DNA of 64,000 nt from contig NZ_DFUE01000010.1 in assembly GCF_002379585.1 (NCBI RefSeq), positions 143,851 to 207,850 on the forward strand, written 5' to 3'. The notes under the pieces were generated by a model. It saw nothing but the letters and a program-made list of their open reading frames with translations, did not search any database and was not told where the DNA came from. Position 1 is the stretch's first letter; the number at the start of each line of letters is the position of its first letter. The position numbers were made by a program, and so were the translations under genes. Of this stretch, positions 8,065-16,500 are shown in pieces. The stretch comes from Pseudomonas sp. UBA4194 (lineage in GTDB: Bacteria > Pseudomonadota > Gammaproteobacteria > Pseudomonadales > Pseudomonadaceae).

Positions 8065-8946
8065 TTATTTTTTATCCCCTCGCCACATATCATTTAAAAC
8101 AATTAACACCCTAGAATAAATCTGCAACTGAACCTCAAGGACCACAACACTCTCCGAAAGATGGATTTCCAAAGGCATCGAAATATGCACATTCTGGTTC
8201 GCCGAAGCTTTCGAAAACACCGCCGCAGATAGATGACTTGTAAACTTTAATATATCAGAGTAAAGAATACTAACATTTTTTTCATCAGACTTTATAGCTG
8301 CGCCTTTTTCAAAAATTTTTAAGGCACAGCCATCTAAATAAATTTCATATACCCCCTGACCCAGTTCGGGGTCACTACTGAGAGGTATATAGCCTCCATA
8401 ACCGGACACATTGAGGCTTTTCAGCTGCTTGCTCACTGAGCTTGGATGACTCACTACTAGCCCCTTCAAAAAAGTCTCTAAGTCCTTCTCTGGTAGCTGG
8501 AAAATAAAAGAGAATTTATCGCTCACTTTCCCGCCCCCTAATGCTGCGCCTTCCTCTGATGCGTAATAACCTTTAAGGGTAACTGTCTTGGCTCCTTTTG
8601 AGACTGAATGTATTCTAGGAGCTTTATTAACCGGCCTTACTAATTCGGAAGCCCCGTCCGGACCATAGCCTATAAAACCTTTCGATGTACCTACAGCGAA
8701 GTCGTCAAATATAACCTCACCGGCATTCACCGTCACTTTCGGGGAGTATATGGTTTCGACCCCGTTAACAGCATTAAATGAAACCTTTTCAAGATCCGTC
8801 ACCACAGGCAGGGTTGCTTTTCCACCACCCGTACCACCCCTACCCGCCTTCCCCACAACCCCCATCGAAGCCGAAACCACGATAGCGTCGCGAATCATCT
8901 CCTTGCGGGCGTCCCAGAACCCTAACCGGTTCTGCAGATCTTGCAC
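8065..8946 (-). CDS. Exoprotein-junction/unknown tip chimera, module 5
   Basis: 293 residues. Residues 1-38 (MQDLQNRLGFWDARKEM to GKAGRGG) repeat the sequence just before the toxin in the intact exoprotein at 13571-24757. The rest is unlike that protein. I do not recognise residues 45-293. A stretch near 120-163 (TVTLKGYYASEEGAALGGGK to FLKGL) looks like the end of a toxin, and residues after about 170 look like a separate compact domain. A toxin and its immunity protein may therefore be joined in one frame. An in-frame GTG at 8526 (GTGA) is one possible immunity start. There is no separate immunity gene between this frame and module 6, which fits fusion. The start shown is simply the first codon after a frameshift. 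Confidence 0.5.
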   Translation of the reverse strand: MQDLQNRLGFWDARKEMIRDAIVVSASMGVVGKAGRGGTGGGKATLPVVTDLEKVSFNAVNGVETIYSPKVTVNAGEVIFDDFAVGTSKGFIGYGPDGASELVRPVNKAPRIHSVSKGAKTVTLKGYYASEEGAALGGGKVSDKFSFIFQLPEKDLETFLKGLVVSHPSSVSKQLKSLNVSGYGGYIPLSSDPELGQGVYEIYLDGCALKIFEKGAAIKSDEKNVSILYSDILKFTSHLSAAVFSKASANQNVHISMPLEIHLSESVVVLEVQLQIYSRVLIVLNDMWRGDKK

Positions 8947-9161
8947 AACGAATCAATCTGGGCGCCCGCAGTCACCTGTGCCAAGGCGTTTTGAACTTCA
9001 TTGTTCTCGGCCAGCACAAGCGCAAAGACCTGCTGAGCATTGGGGGGCGACAGCTGTCGCTGCCAGGTCTTTGAACTGCTCTGCTCTGGCCTGAGTATTG
9101 GCCACCATCGACGATGTGCTGGCACAAGAGTCAGGGTTAGCAGCGCAAGACTGGAACGCTG
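8836..9161 (-). repeat. Displaced copy 1 of the exoprotein pre-toxin sequence
   Basis: About 325 bp nearly identical to 13993-14317 inside the exoprotein gene (residues about 3481-3588, AAFQSCAANPDSC to GKAGRG). A missing base near 8949 (cacaacgaatc for cacaaccgaatc) and an extra G near 9045 shift the frame, so it is no longer translated as one piece. It lies directly upstream of module 5 and is the homology arm expected of an orphan tip cassette. Confidence 0.85.
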
Positions 9162-9323
9162 AAAGGGCGTATTGAGCAGGTAGACCATAGGTCGTCGGGT
9201 TGGTAGACAAAAAGGAGACAAAAGGACTACTAAAAGGATACAGCTTGAGTACAAGAAGGCTACATAATGGGTGCAGATAGGTTGCAAAAACACCGGCGCA
9301 ATGCCGTTATCGAAAGTGTCAGA

Positions 9324-9863
9324 TCAAGTTGGAGCTTTTCTACAGCTCAAAGCAACCAGCTCATCTTTTAACCATTGTTCATGCTCATGAACAACATGTT
9401 CATAGTTCGATTCAGAGTGGTATGGATGCTGCGGCAAAGTCATCGCACCAGGAATCATTGACAGTGGAGCATCAACAGCCCAATCCCAGCTTGACCAAAA
9501 CTCAGACAACTTTATCAACCCATAGAGCGGGTCCGAGTCCAGGGTTGCTAGTAATTCTTCCAATGCAACCGCTCGCCATATTCTCTTAGCTCGTTGCATT
9601 TCTGCATTTTGAAAATCGCTCATTTTTTGCAACTGTGGGCATAGCTCAGATAAAGGCAGATCACTATCGTTAGCTAAACCAACAATCACATCGAGCAAGG
9701 GATTATCCACAGCAACCCTTTCAAGTTCAGCATTTGCAAAGTCTTCCACACAAGACGTTGGTAATCTCCCCAAAAGGCTAGGAACACCACAGACGCCTTG
9801 AAGCAAAACGGCCCAATCGGTCAAGCCATATCTGGTAATTCGTTCAAAGACTGCTTGAATCAT
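9324..9863 (-). CDS. Immunity-type protein of unknown family, module 4
   Basis: A 179-residue, acidic, mostly helical soluble protein. Notable features are a GLTDWAVLL segment near 13, a FWSSWDWAVDAP motif near 121 and a Glu/His-rich C-terminus. I do not recognise a named family. Its ATG sits in an ATGA overlap with the stop of the toxin fragment at 9860-10054, the coupling used by the other modules, so it is read as the cognate immunity protein. There is no signal peptide. The stretch between its stop and module 5 (9162-9323) holds only a short junk segment. Confidence 0.6.
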   Translation of the reverse strand: MIQAVFERITRYGLTDWAVLLQGVCGVPSLLGRLPTSCVEDFANAELERVAVDNPLLDVIVGLANDSDLPLSELCPQLQKMSDFQNAEMQRAKRIWRAVALEELLATLDSDPLYGLIKLSEFWSSWDWAVDAPLSMIPGAMTLPQHPYHSESNYEHVVHEHEQWLKDELVALSCRKAPT

Positions 9864-10054
9864 GGTTTCACTGGTATACCGTTAACAGTTCCATTTGGTA
9901 CAAACATTCTATGTGTTACACCACCCAACTTCGGATCTACAATCCATTCAAACCTACTCGACACACCGTTGTAGCTACCTGATGCTTGGTAAAGCGGCCA
10001 CTTATCTTTCAAGTAACACACGATCTGCTTCGCATCCAACCCCAGTGAGACTCT
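9860..10054 (-). pseudogene. 3' fragment of a toxin tip, module 4
   Basis: A 64-codon open segment without a usable start reads VSLGLDAKQIV, YLKDKWPLYQASGSYNGVSS, RFEWIVDPKLGGVTHRMFV and PNGTVNGIPVKP before a TGA that overlaps the immunity ATG. Two tandem TGA codons (10055-10060) close the frame upstream. The ending is typical of a polymorphic toxin C-terminus, but I cannot name the family. Everything 5' of it, including any pre-toxin arm, is gone. Confidence 0.55.
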
Positions 10055-10463
10055 TCATCACTAATCGAAAAAATCTGGGGTGCGGATTATACGAAAAAAT
10101 ATAGCAATCCGCATTAGGCGCAATGAATTTTATTTTTCCAGTAGCAAGCAGATATTCGATCACAGAAAAAAAACATCTTTTCGCTGGGAGAACGATAGCT
10201 CAGGATTCCATGAACAAATAGCGCTGAACAGTGCCGATAGTCATAGACCAAAAGAATCACGCACTGTCTTCAACATACTTAATATCCATTATGGATTTCC
10301 ATCGGGAATTTTATTTCTGGATTATAAATAGTGTCTATGGCGCCATATCCCTCTGTGATCTTCCGGCGCTGGGCCGGTGTTAGGTGAGTACTGCTTACTT
10401 AGACTTAAGCAATCGCTCCTGATATCACACATAAAGCAGTAACTACTTGATCAGGATGATCTT
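10055..10463. other. AT-rich gap between modules 4 and 3
   Basis: No convincing gene on either strand. An 83-codon plus-strand frame (10080-10331) is AT-rich, opposes every neighbour and resembles nothing known to me. Short TATAAT-like strings occur on the minus strand near 10090-10110 and could act as a promoter toward module 4, but no matching -35 is clear. Probably eroded module DNA. Confidence 0.5.
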
Positions 10464-10976
10464 CTAGAGGAACTCCCCAGCCGGTAACTTCAAGTCCACC
10501 ATAGCTTTGATCGGTATAGAACCACTCTCAGCACTATCAAACTCTAAAGATGTAAATGGCAATAGATCCGAAACCAGACTACCCAAGCCAATACCAGCCG
10601 GCAAACACCCCTTATAAACAAACTCCCGTGCAAACTCCCCAGAAAAGCTAAAATCGTAAACCTTAACAGCATAAACCTTTCCCGCTCTAACCATTATTGA
10701 TAGAGCTGGAGTTCCTTTTAGCAGACCATTAATAATTGCATCATTAAATAGCGAAAAAGAGTAGCCTCCATTACCAAGCTCGTCCAGACCATGCGTCCTC
10801 AATAGAAGGTCCGGCGAATTTTCAAACTTGTACAATAGACTGGACGCATCAACAAAATACTTAAGCAGCACACGTTCCAGCACTTCCGAGCTGACATCGA
10901 GCGGTATACCTGAAAGAGAGACGGATGGCACGATTGGTGCCACCCAAGATATTGAAAAATCATTAGATGACGTCAT
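10464..10976 (-). CDS. Immunity-type protein of unknown family, module 3
   Basis: A 170-residue soluble protein starting MTSSNDFSISWVAP, with several hydrophobic strands, a glycine-rich centre near 67-71 and a closing KAMVDLKLPAGEF. No family recognised. The ATG lies in an ATGA overlap with the stop of a frameshifted toxin fragment upstream, so it is assigned as that toxin's immunity gene by context. No signal peptide or membrane segment. Base composition is AT-rich relative to the exoprotein gene. Confidence 0.6.
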   Translation of the reverse strand: MTSSNDFSISWVAPIVPSVSLSGIPLDVSSEVLERVLLKYFVDASSLLYKFENSPDLLLRTHGLDELGNGGYSFSLFNDAIINGLLKGTPALSIMVRAGKVYAVKVYDFSFSGEFAREFVYKGCLPAGIGLGSLVSDLLPFTSLEFDSAESGSIPIKAMVDLKLPAGEFL

Positions 10977-11166
10977 TCTGGCACCCGCGTGTTGGTGGAG
11001 GAGTTAAATACCACTCTTTGCCCCTGAGGGTTTAAATACTTTGTGATAGTATCATAAATAGGGCTCCCGTTACTAAAAGTCGTCTGTAAGCCACAGAATC
11101 AACAACCTTAACTTTGCTCCCATCAGCATAAGTAAGCTTGTAGTACTCACCGTTGTGAGTTGAAAA
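10973..11166 (-). pseudogene. Frameshifted toxin-tip remnant, module 3
   Basis: A first frame, opening just after a TAG, reads HNGEYYKLTYADGSKVKVV and DSVAYRRL. A second frame continues NGSPIYDTITKYLNPQGQRV and ends NTRVPE with a TGA overlapping the immunity ATG. The change of frame lies near 11075. No start and no pre-toxin arm remain. The family is not recognised; it has the look of a small beta-rich nuclease tip. Confidence 0.5.
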
Positions 11167-11397
11167 CTACACCTTTCGAATATCACATAAAAAGTCATAG
11201 AATTCTTTTTCTGTCATCTCAAACTCTGGCCCTTCGACCATTGCCATTAGTGACAACAACGCAATGTCTAAATCTTTTGTGAGAGAAAGTTTTGGATCTT
11301 GGTAAATATCAAGTGCCTCTTTTGATATTTTAAAAATATCAAATCCATCAGCAACTACTCTTCCAAGTCTGTCAGCCACTATGTTTTCCATGCTCAT
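11167..11397 (-). CDS. Small helical immunity-type protein, module 2
   Basis: 76 residues from the ATG at 11397 (MSMENIVADRLGRV...). It is acidic and fully helical by eye, with no cysteine and no signal peptide. The ATG is chosen over a TTG four codons earlier because it forms an ATGA overlap with the stop of the module 2 toxin, as in modules 3, 4 and 6. Family not recognised; the immunity role is inferred from position and coupling. Confidence 0.6.
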   Translation of the reverse strand: MSMENIVADRLGRVVADGFDIFKISKEALDIYQDPKLSLTKDLDIALLSLMAMVEGPEFEMTEKEFYDFLCDIRKV

Positions 11398-11760
11398 TGC
11401 TGCCCCCAACTCTTTAGCTCTGCCCCGGTCGGAGGGTAGTGCTGAGCATCAACCGGCTGCCCATTAATACTTTTCGGGTGGACACGGATTACTTCTCCTG
11501 CATGGTCATAGCTTTCCATCCATTGCCTCGTACTGCCCGTTTAAGGATCAAACTCCGTGGCGAAAGAAGCACCCCGAGTAGGTCCTTCTTTCCTTGCAGG
11601 AACCTCTTGTGTGTAGTAACGAATACGGCCATCAGGCAGTGTTCTAGTGACCGCTGCTGTCTCTTGTGCTTTTCGTAGTCCTGCTAGTTTCGCTCTCAAT
11701 GCAGCTTGGTCATTTGCACTTGGCTTCAGTAGCTACAACTTCTCCCGTTGTAGCAGTAGC
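11394..11760 (-). pseudogene. Toxin-tip remnant with internal stop, module 2
   Basis: From the right, a short frame reads TATTGEVVATEA. A second frame then gives NDQAALRAKLAGLRKAQETA, TLPDGRIRYYTQEVPARKEG and PTRGASFATEFDP followed by an in-frame TAA. The same frame continues with TGSTRQWMESYDHAGEVIRV, HPKSINGQPVDAQHYPPTG and ends at a TGA overlapping the immunity start. The block RIRYY...PTRG.S...W-ESYDH-G-V-RVHPK is a recurring tip of Rhs/CDI toxins, function unnamed here. One frameshift and one nonsense codon make it a pseudogene. Confidence 0.6.
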
Positions 11761-11769
11761 TTTTGCACC

Positions 11770-12051
11770 ACCCCTACCCGCCTCCCCACAACCCCCATCG
11801 AAGCCGAAACCACGATAGTGTCACGAATCATCTCCTTGCGGGCGTCGCTGAACCCTAACCGGTTTTGCAGATCTTGCACAACCGAATCAATCTAGGCGCC
11901 CGCAGTCACCTGTGCCAAGGCGTTTTGAACTTCATTGTTCTCGGCCAGCAGAAGCGCAAAGACCTGCTAAGCATTGGGGGCGACATCTGTCGCTGCAAGG
12001 TCTTTGAGCTGCTCTGCTCTGGCCTGGGCATTGGCCACCATCGACGATGTG
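11770..12051 (-). repeat. Displaced copy 2 of the exoprotein pre-toxin sequence
   Basis: About 282 bp matching 13993-14275 of the intact exoprotein gene with few differences. Two changes create stops (near 11893 and 11970), so it is not expressed as part of an exoprotein. It lies immediately upstream of the module 2 toxin. The match ends abruptly at the right within the segment for CASTSSM. Confidence 0.85.
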
Positions 12052-12084
12052 TTGCGCGCTGGGGACTTAGACTATCTGCACCAA

Positions 12085-12804
12085 CTAATCAGCGACTATT
12101 TTTCGCATCAAGCTCGCGACTTTAGATCTAAGCATGTCATCGTCAAATTCATATTCTTCCCTGGATTCATCTGGCTCGTACATATCTGCAGCACAATAAA
12201 TACTGGACAAGCACTCGCTCAACGAAGGCTCATCGAGCTGAAGGACATTCCTATCTCGCTCAATTTTCCAAATCTCAATATAAGCCTCAGTAAAAATTTT
12301 GGCTGTAAGCCTTCCGGCTACATACGATCTTGCAAACTCCAAAATAGTAAGACTCATCACAGAACTCCATTTTTTAATAAAGTTATCAAGCTGCTGAGTT
12401 CCTGGCTTGAGCTTAAAGCCCGTCAAAAAATCTCCATACGGATCAAGCACAACAGCGTTATTGGTGGTCGAATTAAAGAACACCTTGGAGTCTTTTACAC
12501 ATCCGTATGTGTCTTGCTGAGTCGTAGAAGCGGAACCCATGTAAGTTTTGATTGCAAACTCATAGTGAGCAAGTGTTTCAGTATTTTTCTCTGTAGTCAC
12601 CACGCCAAAATTAGAAGCATGAATGAATTTTTTATCGAGCTGCTTCTGGCTAACGCTATTTAAGCGTCTCTGCAACACTATTAACTTTTGCACCACCCGC
12701 ACCACCCCTACCCGCCTTCCCCACACCCCCATCGAAGCCGAAACCGCAATAGCGTCGCGAATCATCTCCTTGCGGGCGTCGCTGAACCCTAACCGGTTTG
12801 GCAT
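12085..12804 (-). CDS. Colicin D-like tRNase tip fused in frame to its immunity protein, module 1
   Basis: 239 residues. Residues 1-27 repeat the exoprotein junction and 28-49 are its out-of-frame continuation. Residues about 50-149 (SVSQKQLDKKFIHASNFGVV ... DPYGDFLTGFKLKPG) match the colicin D catalytic domain pattern, which cuts the anticodon loop of tRNA-Arg. Residues 150-239 (MSLTILEFARSYVAGRLTA ...) resemble colicin D immunity proteins. A free immunity gene would start at the ATG at 12357, giving 90 residues. A run of six A (minus strand, near 12373) sits just before the boundary. One base less there would restore a normal toxin end, NGVL followed by TGA overlapping the immunity ATG. The fusion is therefore probably a single-base insertion, and the immunity part may also be made on its own. 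Confidence 0.65.
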   Translation of the reverse strand: MPNRLGFSDARKEMIRDAIAVSASMGVWGRRVGVVRVVQKLIVLQRRLNSVSQKQLDKKFIHASNFGVVTTEKNTETLAHYEFAIKTYMGSASTTQQDTYGCVKDSKVFFNSTTNNAVVLDPYGDFLTGFKLKPGTQQLDNFIKKWSSVMSLTILEFARSYVAGRLTAKIFTEAYIEIWKIERDRNVLQLDEPSLSECLSSIYCAADMYEPDESREEYEFDDDMLRSKVASLMRKIVAD

Positions 12805-12880
12805 ATTCTGACCAACCGATCAATTTAGGCGCCCCAGCCAACTGAGCCGAGGCGTTTTTAACGTTATTATCCTCAGCCGG
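12703..12880 (-). repeat. Displaced, decayed copy 3 of the exoprotein pre-toxin sequence
   Basis: About 90 bp closely match 13993-14085 (junction GKAGRG and the LGFSDARKEMIRDAI segment). The similarity then fades through 12880, with changes such as a missing base in the CCCCACACCCCCATCG run. It precedes module 1. The remaining stretch to 13058 shows no gene. Confidence 0.7.
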
Positions 12881-13058
12881 TTATCGAGTTATCTTCTGGC
12901 AAATTCTGCCAACTCTCTGAACTTTTGTACTTTTCCTGAAGCTAATCCATCCAGCCGGAAACCTGATCATTAGTGCTCTGAGTAATTTCGACCTTGACCT
13001 ATACCGCACTGTTCCGGGTAGCACTCGGCAGAAACTCAGTTGCGGTCGCTTTTGACCA

Positions 13059-13571
13059 TTAAATCAGACCAAACTCTCGCAACTGTCTCTCACCTGCAAA
13101 CTCTAATCCACCGCTCTCAACTCTAGACCCATCTGAATAATGGGCGTATCCACAGACATTGCATTGATAAGCCAACAATCCATTATACTTACCTATAAAT
13201 ACGCGCATTCCCTCAGACTCACATCTAGGGCATTTCTCATCAACTTCGACAGTGCCCAACGACTCAATCGTATCGCGTAAAAACCTCGCGATCGCCTCAA
13301 CCTCTCTAGCCTGACGCTTCAAAATAACTCTCTTAAAATTAATTAAATCCCCCACACTAAATGAAGAGTATTCAACTGGAATATCTCGCTCATCTATGTT
13401 CGTAATAGTGTTGAACCCATAGACCGAAAACGGCTCACCAGCGAGATGCTCATGATTACTTTTCACCCAATACAATATCATTTCAAAAACATATCTTAAA
13501 GGTGTTTCGTCACTTAGATCTTCCACTACCAACTGGAAATCATGCCATATCTTTCTTGGTAGACTACGCAT
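13059..13571 (-). CDS. Zinc-ribbon immunity-type protein paired with the exoprotein
   Basis: 170-residue soluble protein coupled to the intact exoprotein gene: its ATG shares one base with the exoprotein TGA (TGATG). Residues 1-110 are helical. Residues about 118-142 carry CPRCESEG and CNVCGYAH pairs, a zinc ribbon. The C-terminus ends ERQLREFGLI. I do not recognise a named immunity family, but translational coupling to the toxin end makes it the cognate immunity protein of the current tip. AT-richer than the exoprotein body, as expected if tip and immunity were acquired together. Confidence 0.75.
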   Translation of the reverse strand: MRSLPRKIWHDFQLVVEDLSDETPLRYVFEMILYWVKSNHEHLAGEPFSVYGFNTITNIDERDIPVEYSSFSVGDLINFKRVILKRQAREVEAIARFLRDTIESLGTVEVDEKCPRCESEGMRVFIGKYNGLLAYQCNVCGYAHYSDGSRVESGGLEFAGERQLREFGLI

Positions 13572-16500
13572 CAGCTGCCCAACTTAACGGGGAAGGTTGT
13601 AATTAAATTTCCTGCTTTATCGGTGAATACTTTTATCACAGACGTAGGAACGCCACCATCCTTCAATGTAGTAGTGCCAATAGTCCTACCCACATCAACC
13701 GTTCTTACGAATTGGCCATCTGGCAGCGTCACAACTGGAGACTTTGCAACAGCACTGCTCTGTAGGATAGCTTTCAGCTCATCCGGAGCAATGGTAAACA
13801 CGGAGCGCGAGTTGGAGATTTCTCTATTGAAATGCCCATCTATCACGTGATCGAAACCCGCAGACACGGGATTGCCGTTTTCACGGACAGGAGTCGTTTC
13901 CGTGCGACCATTGGCAATGTTTACACGCGAATGTACTCGGCCTGAGGCCTGAGTAGCAGCTTCACCTGTCGCTTTCGCCTCGCCCAGGCTCCCCCTACCC
14001 GCCTTCCCCACAATCCCCATCGAAGCCGAAGCCACGATAGCGTCGCGAATCATCTCCTTGCGGGCGTCGCTGAACCCTAACCGGTTTTGCAGATCTTGCA
14101 CAACCGAATCAATTTGGGCGCCCGCAGTCACCTGTGCCAAGGCGTTTTGAACTTCATTGTTCTCGGCCAGCAGAAGCGCAAAGACCTGCTGAGCATTGGG
14201 GGCGACAGCTGTCGCTGCAAGGTCTTTGAGCTGCTCTGCTCTGGCCTGGGCATTGGCCACCATCGACGATGTGCTGGCACAAGAATCAGGGTTAGCAGCG
14301 CAAGACTGGAACGCTGCGATTTCCTGCTCGCGGCTCAGCGTAACGAACCTTTGAAGAACGTCCTGGGCGCAACCACCGTCGTTGGTCGCGCAGGCGTTGA
14401 GTTCTTGGGCTGCACGCGTAAGGTCGCTGTGGTTCAGGTGGTTGTACTGCGTGGCTGTCGCGGCGATGTTGGCTGCAACCTCAGGGTCGCCGCCTGTGAC
14501 CACGCTGGACAGCACGCCAACCACTTTCGACAGGGCCAGCAGATTGGCCTTGGCCTGTTCGGCGCCACTTTTGCCAGGCTCGTAGCCTTCTGGCATGACC
14601 AGGTCCGCCAGGTAGTTGACCATGGCTTCATTCGCGCCACCGGCCAGGGCGCCGGTCTTGAAGTCCTGGCCCATGGCCAGGGACTTCATGCCCCCCAATA
14701 ATGCGTGCGCCGCGATCTTGCTGGGGCTGCCTTCGACCATCGCCGAGTTGCCGAGCGCGTTTGCACCTTGAGCCCCCGCTGCCGTGATCAGTGCGCTGAT
14801 CATGCTGCTGGCAAAGTTATCGCTCAGACTGCCGCCGGTGAGGGCGGTCTGGGCCAGTGAATCGGCGCCGGCTTTGACAGCGACCGTACCGGCACTGTCC
14901 ATGTTGAAGCCCAGTTGCGTCGGGTCGTAGCCCAACTGGCCGGCAACACCGGCACTTGCAGCGGCAAGCGCATACCCCTTGATGCTGTTACTGCTGAAGG
15001 TATCGCTCAGCGTATCGCGGACTTTGCCTTTGTTGTTGATGGCGCTGACAGTGGCGGTACTTGCCATGGATGTAAGCGCGGCCGTTGCCGCCATATTGCC
15101 CAGCCCTGCAGAGGCTGTTGCAGTGGCCGCCGCCATGGTGCCGGTGGAGGAGGCGCCCAAAGCGCCACCTGCTGACGCGGCGGCGCCGCTGGCAACACCT
15201 GCAGTGAGAACGGACACTATGATGATGATGACCAGCATCGCCCCTTGGCCCAGTCCCGAGTGATCGTACTTGAACGACTCGTGCACTTCCCTGATCTGCT
15301 GCCAATTCACATCGCCGCGTGCTTCTGCCTGTTTTAGCCAGGCCAGTTGAGGGTCGGCCTGGACCATGGCGTCGATGGTCTGGCTGACAGTGTTCTGATC
15401 GATATGCTTGATATCGATGTTCAGGCCTGCGCTGGCCTTGATTGCCAACGTTCCCTGCGCAACCAACTCACTCTGGCGCAGGGTCTCATCAGTCGTCCCT
15501 TTACTCCCCATGGAAGTCCAAGCAAGATCACTACTGCTCTTCTGGTGGCTCTCCTGATCCAGATCCTTCACACCTGCGAAATCAATAGCGCCGCCGCTTT
15601 CCAGGGTCAGGTCTTTGCCACTCTCCAGTTTGGCGGCCTGGTACTTTTGATCGCCGCCGCTTTCCAGGGTGAGATTGCCACCGGTCTTTATTTCGGTGCC
15701 CACGTTGGTGACGCTGGTCGTCTCGTCGCGCTGGGTCTGTTTGCTGCCCAGGCTGCCTTTTTTCTTTTTGTCGTACAGGGAGTAGTCGCTGTCTTGAGCG
15801 GCCAGCAGCTCCAGGTTTTCACCCGCATACAGGTAAGCTTCGTCGCCTGCGGTGATGCGGCTGGAGACCAGAGCCATGTCCTTGCCCGCAGTCAGGGCGA
15901 CGTCGCCGCCTGCAGTGAGCGAAGTGCCGACCTGACTGACGTGGTCCTCCTGCGCGGTGACCTTTTTGGACTTGAAGTAGGCGTGTCGTTCGTCTGCAGC
16001 AGAACCCAGAGTGAGATCACCGACCGCTGCCAAGGCGATATCGCGCTTGGCATCGATGTCGCTGGCAATAGCCGTCAGATCACGGCCGGCGGTGGCGATA
16101 ACGTCCCGGCCTGCAGCGACGCTTGAGCCGAGCTGGGTTACGGAACTGCTGTTGGCTTTGCGGCCGCGGTCGTTGCTCGCCACCTGCTCGGCTGAGGTGA
16201 CATTGATATCTCGACCCGCGGCCAGGGTCAGGTCATTGCCACTTTGCAACACGCCACCTACGTTGCTGACATCCCGACCCGCCCACACACTCAGATCATT
16301 TGCCGCCTCGATCCGAGCCGCCGTGTCTGCGAAATCCTTGCGTTCGCTGCGATAGCTGCCGCTGCTTTGATGGCTGGTCACCGTGCGCTCGTTGATGACG
16401 TCGCCCTTGGCGGCAGTCAGGCTCACGTCGCGACCGGCGATCACACCGCCGGCCTGGTTGACGAGGGTGTTGCCTGCCAGCAGGTCGAGTCGGTTACCGG

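Noticed and set aside
10080..10331. 83-codon plus-strand frame in the AT-rich gap
   Set aside because: No ribosome site, opposite to all neighbours, low-complexity composition.
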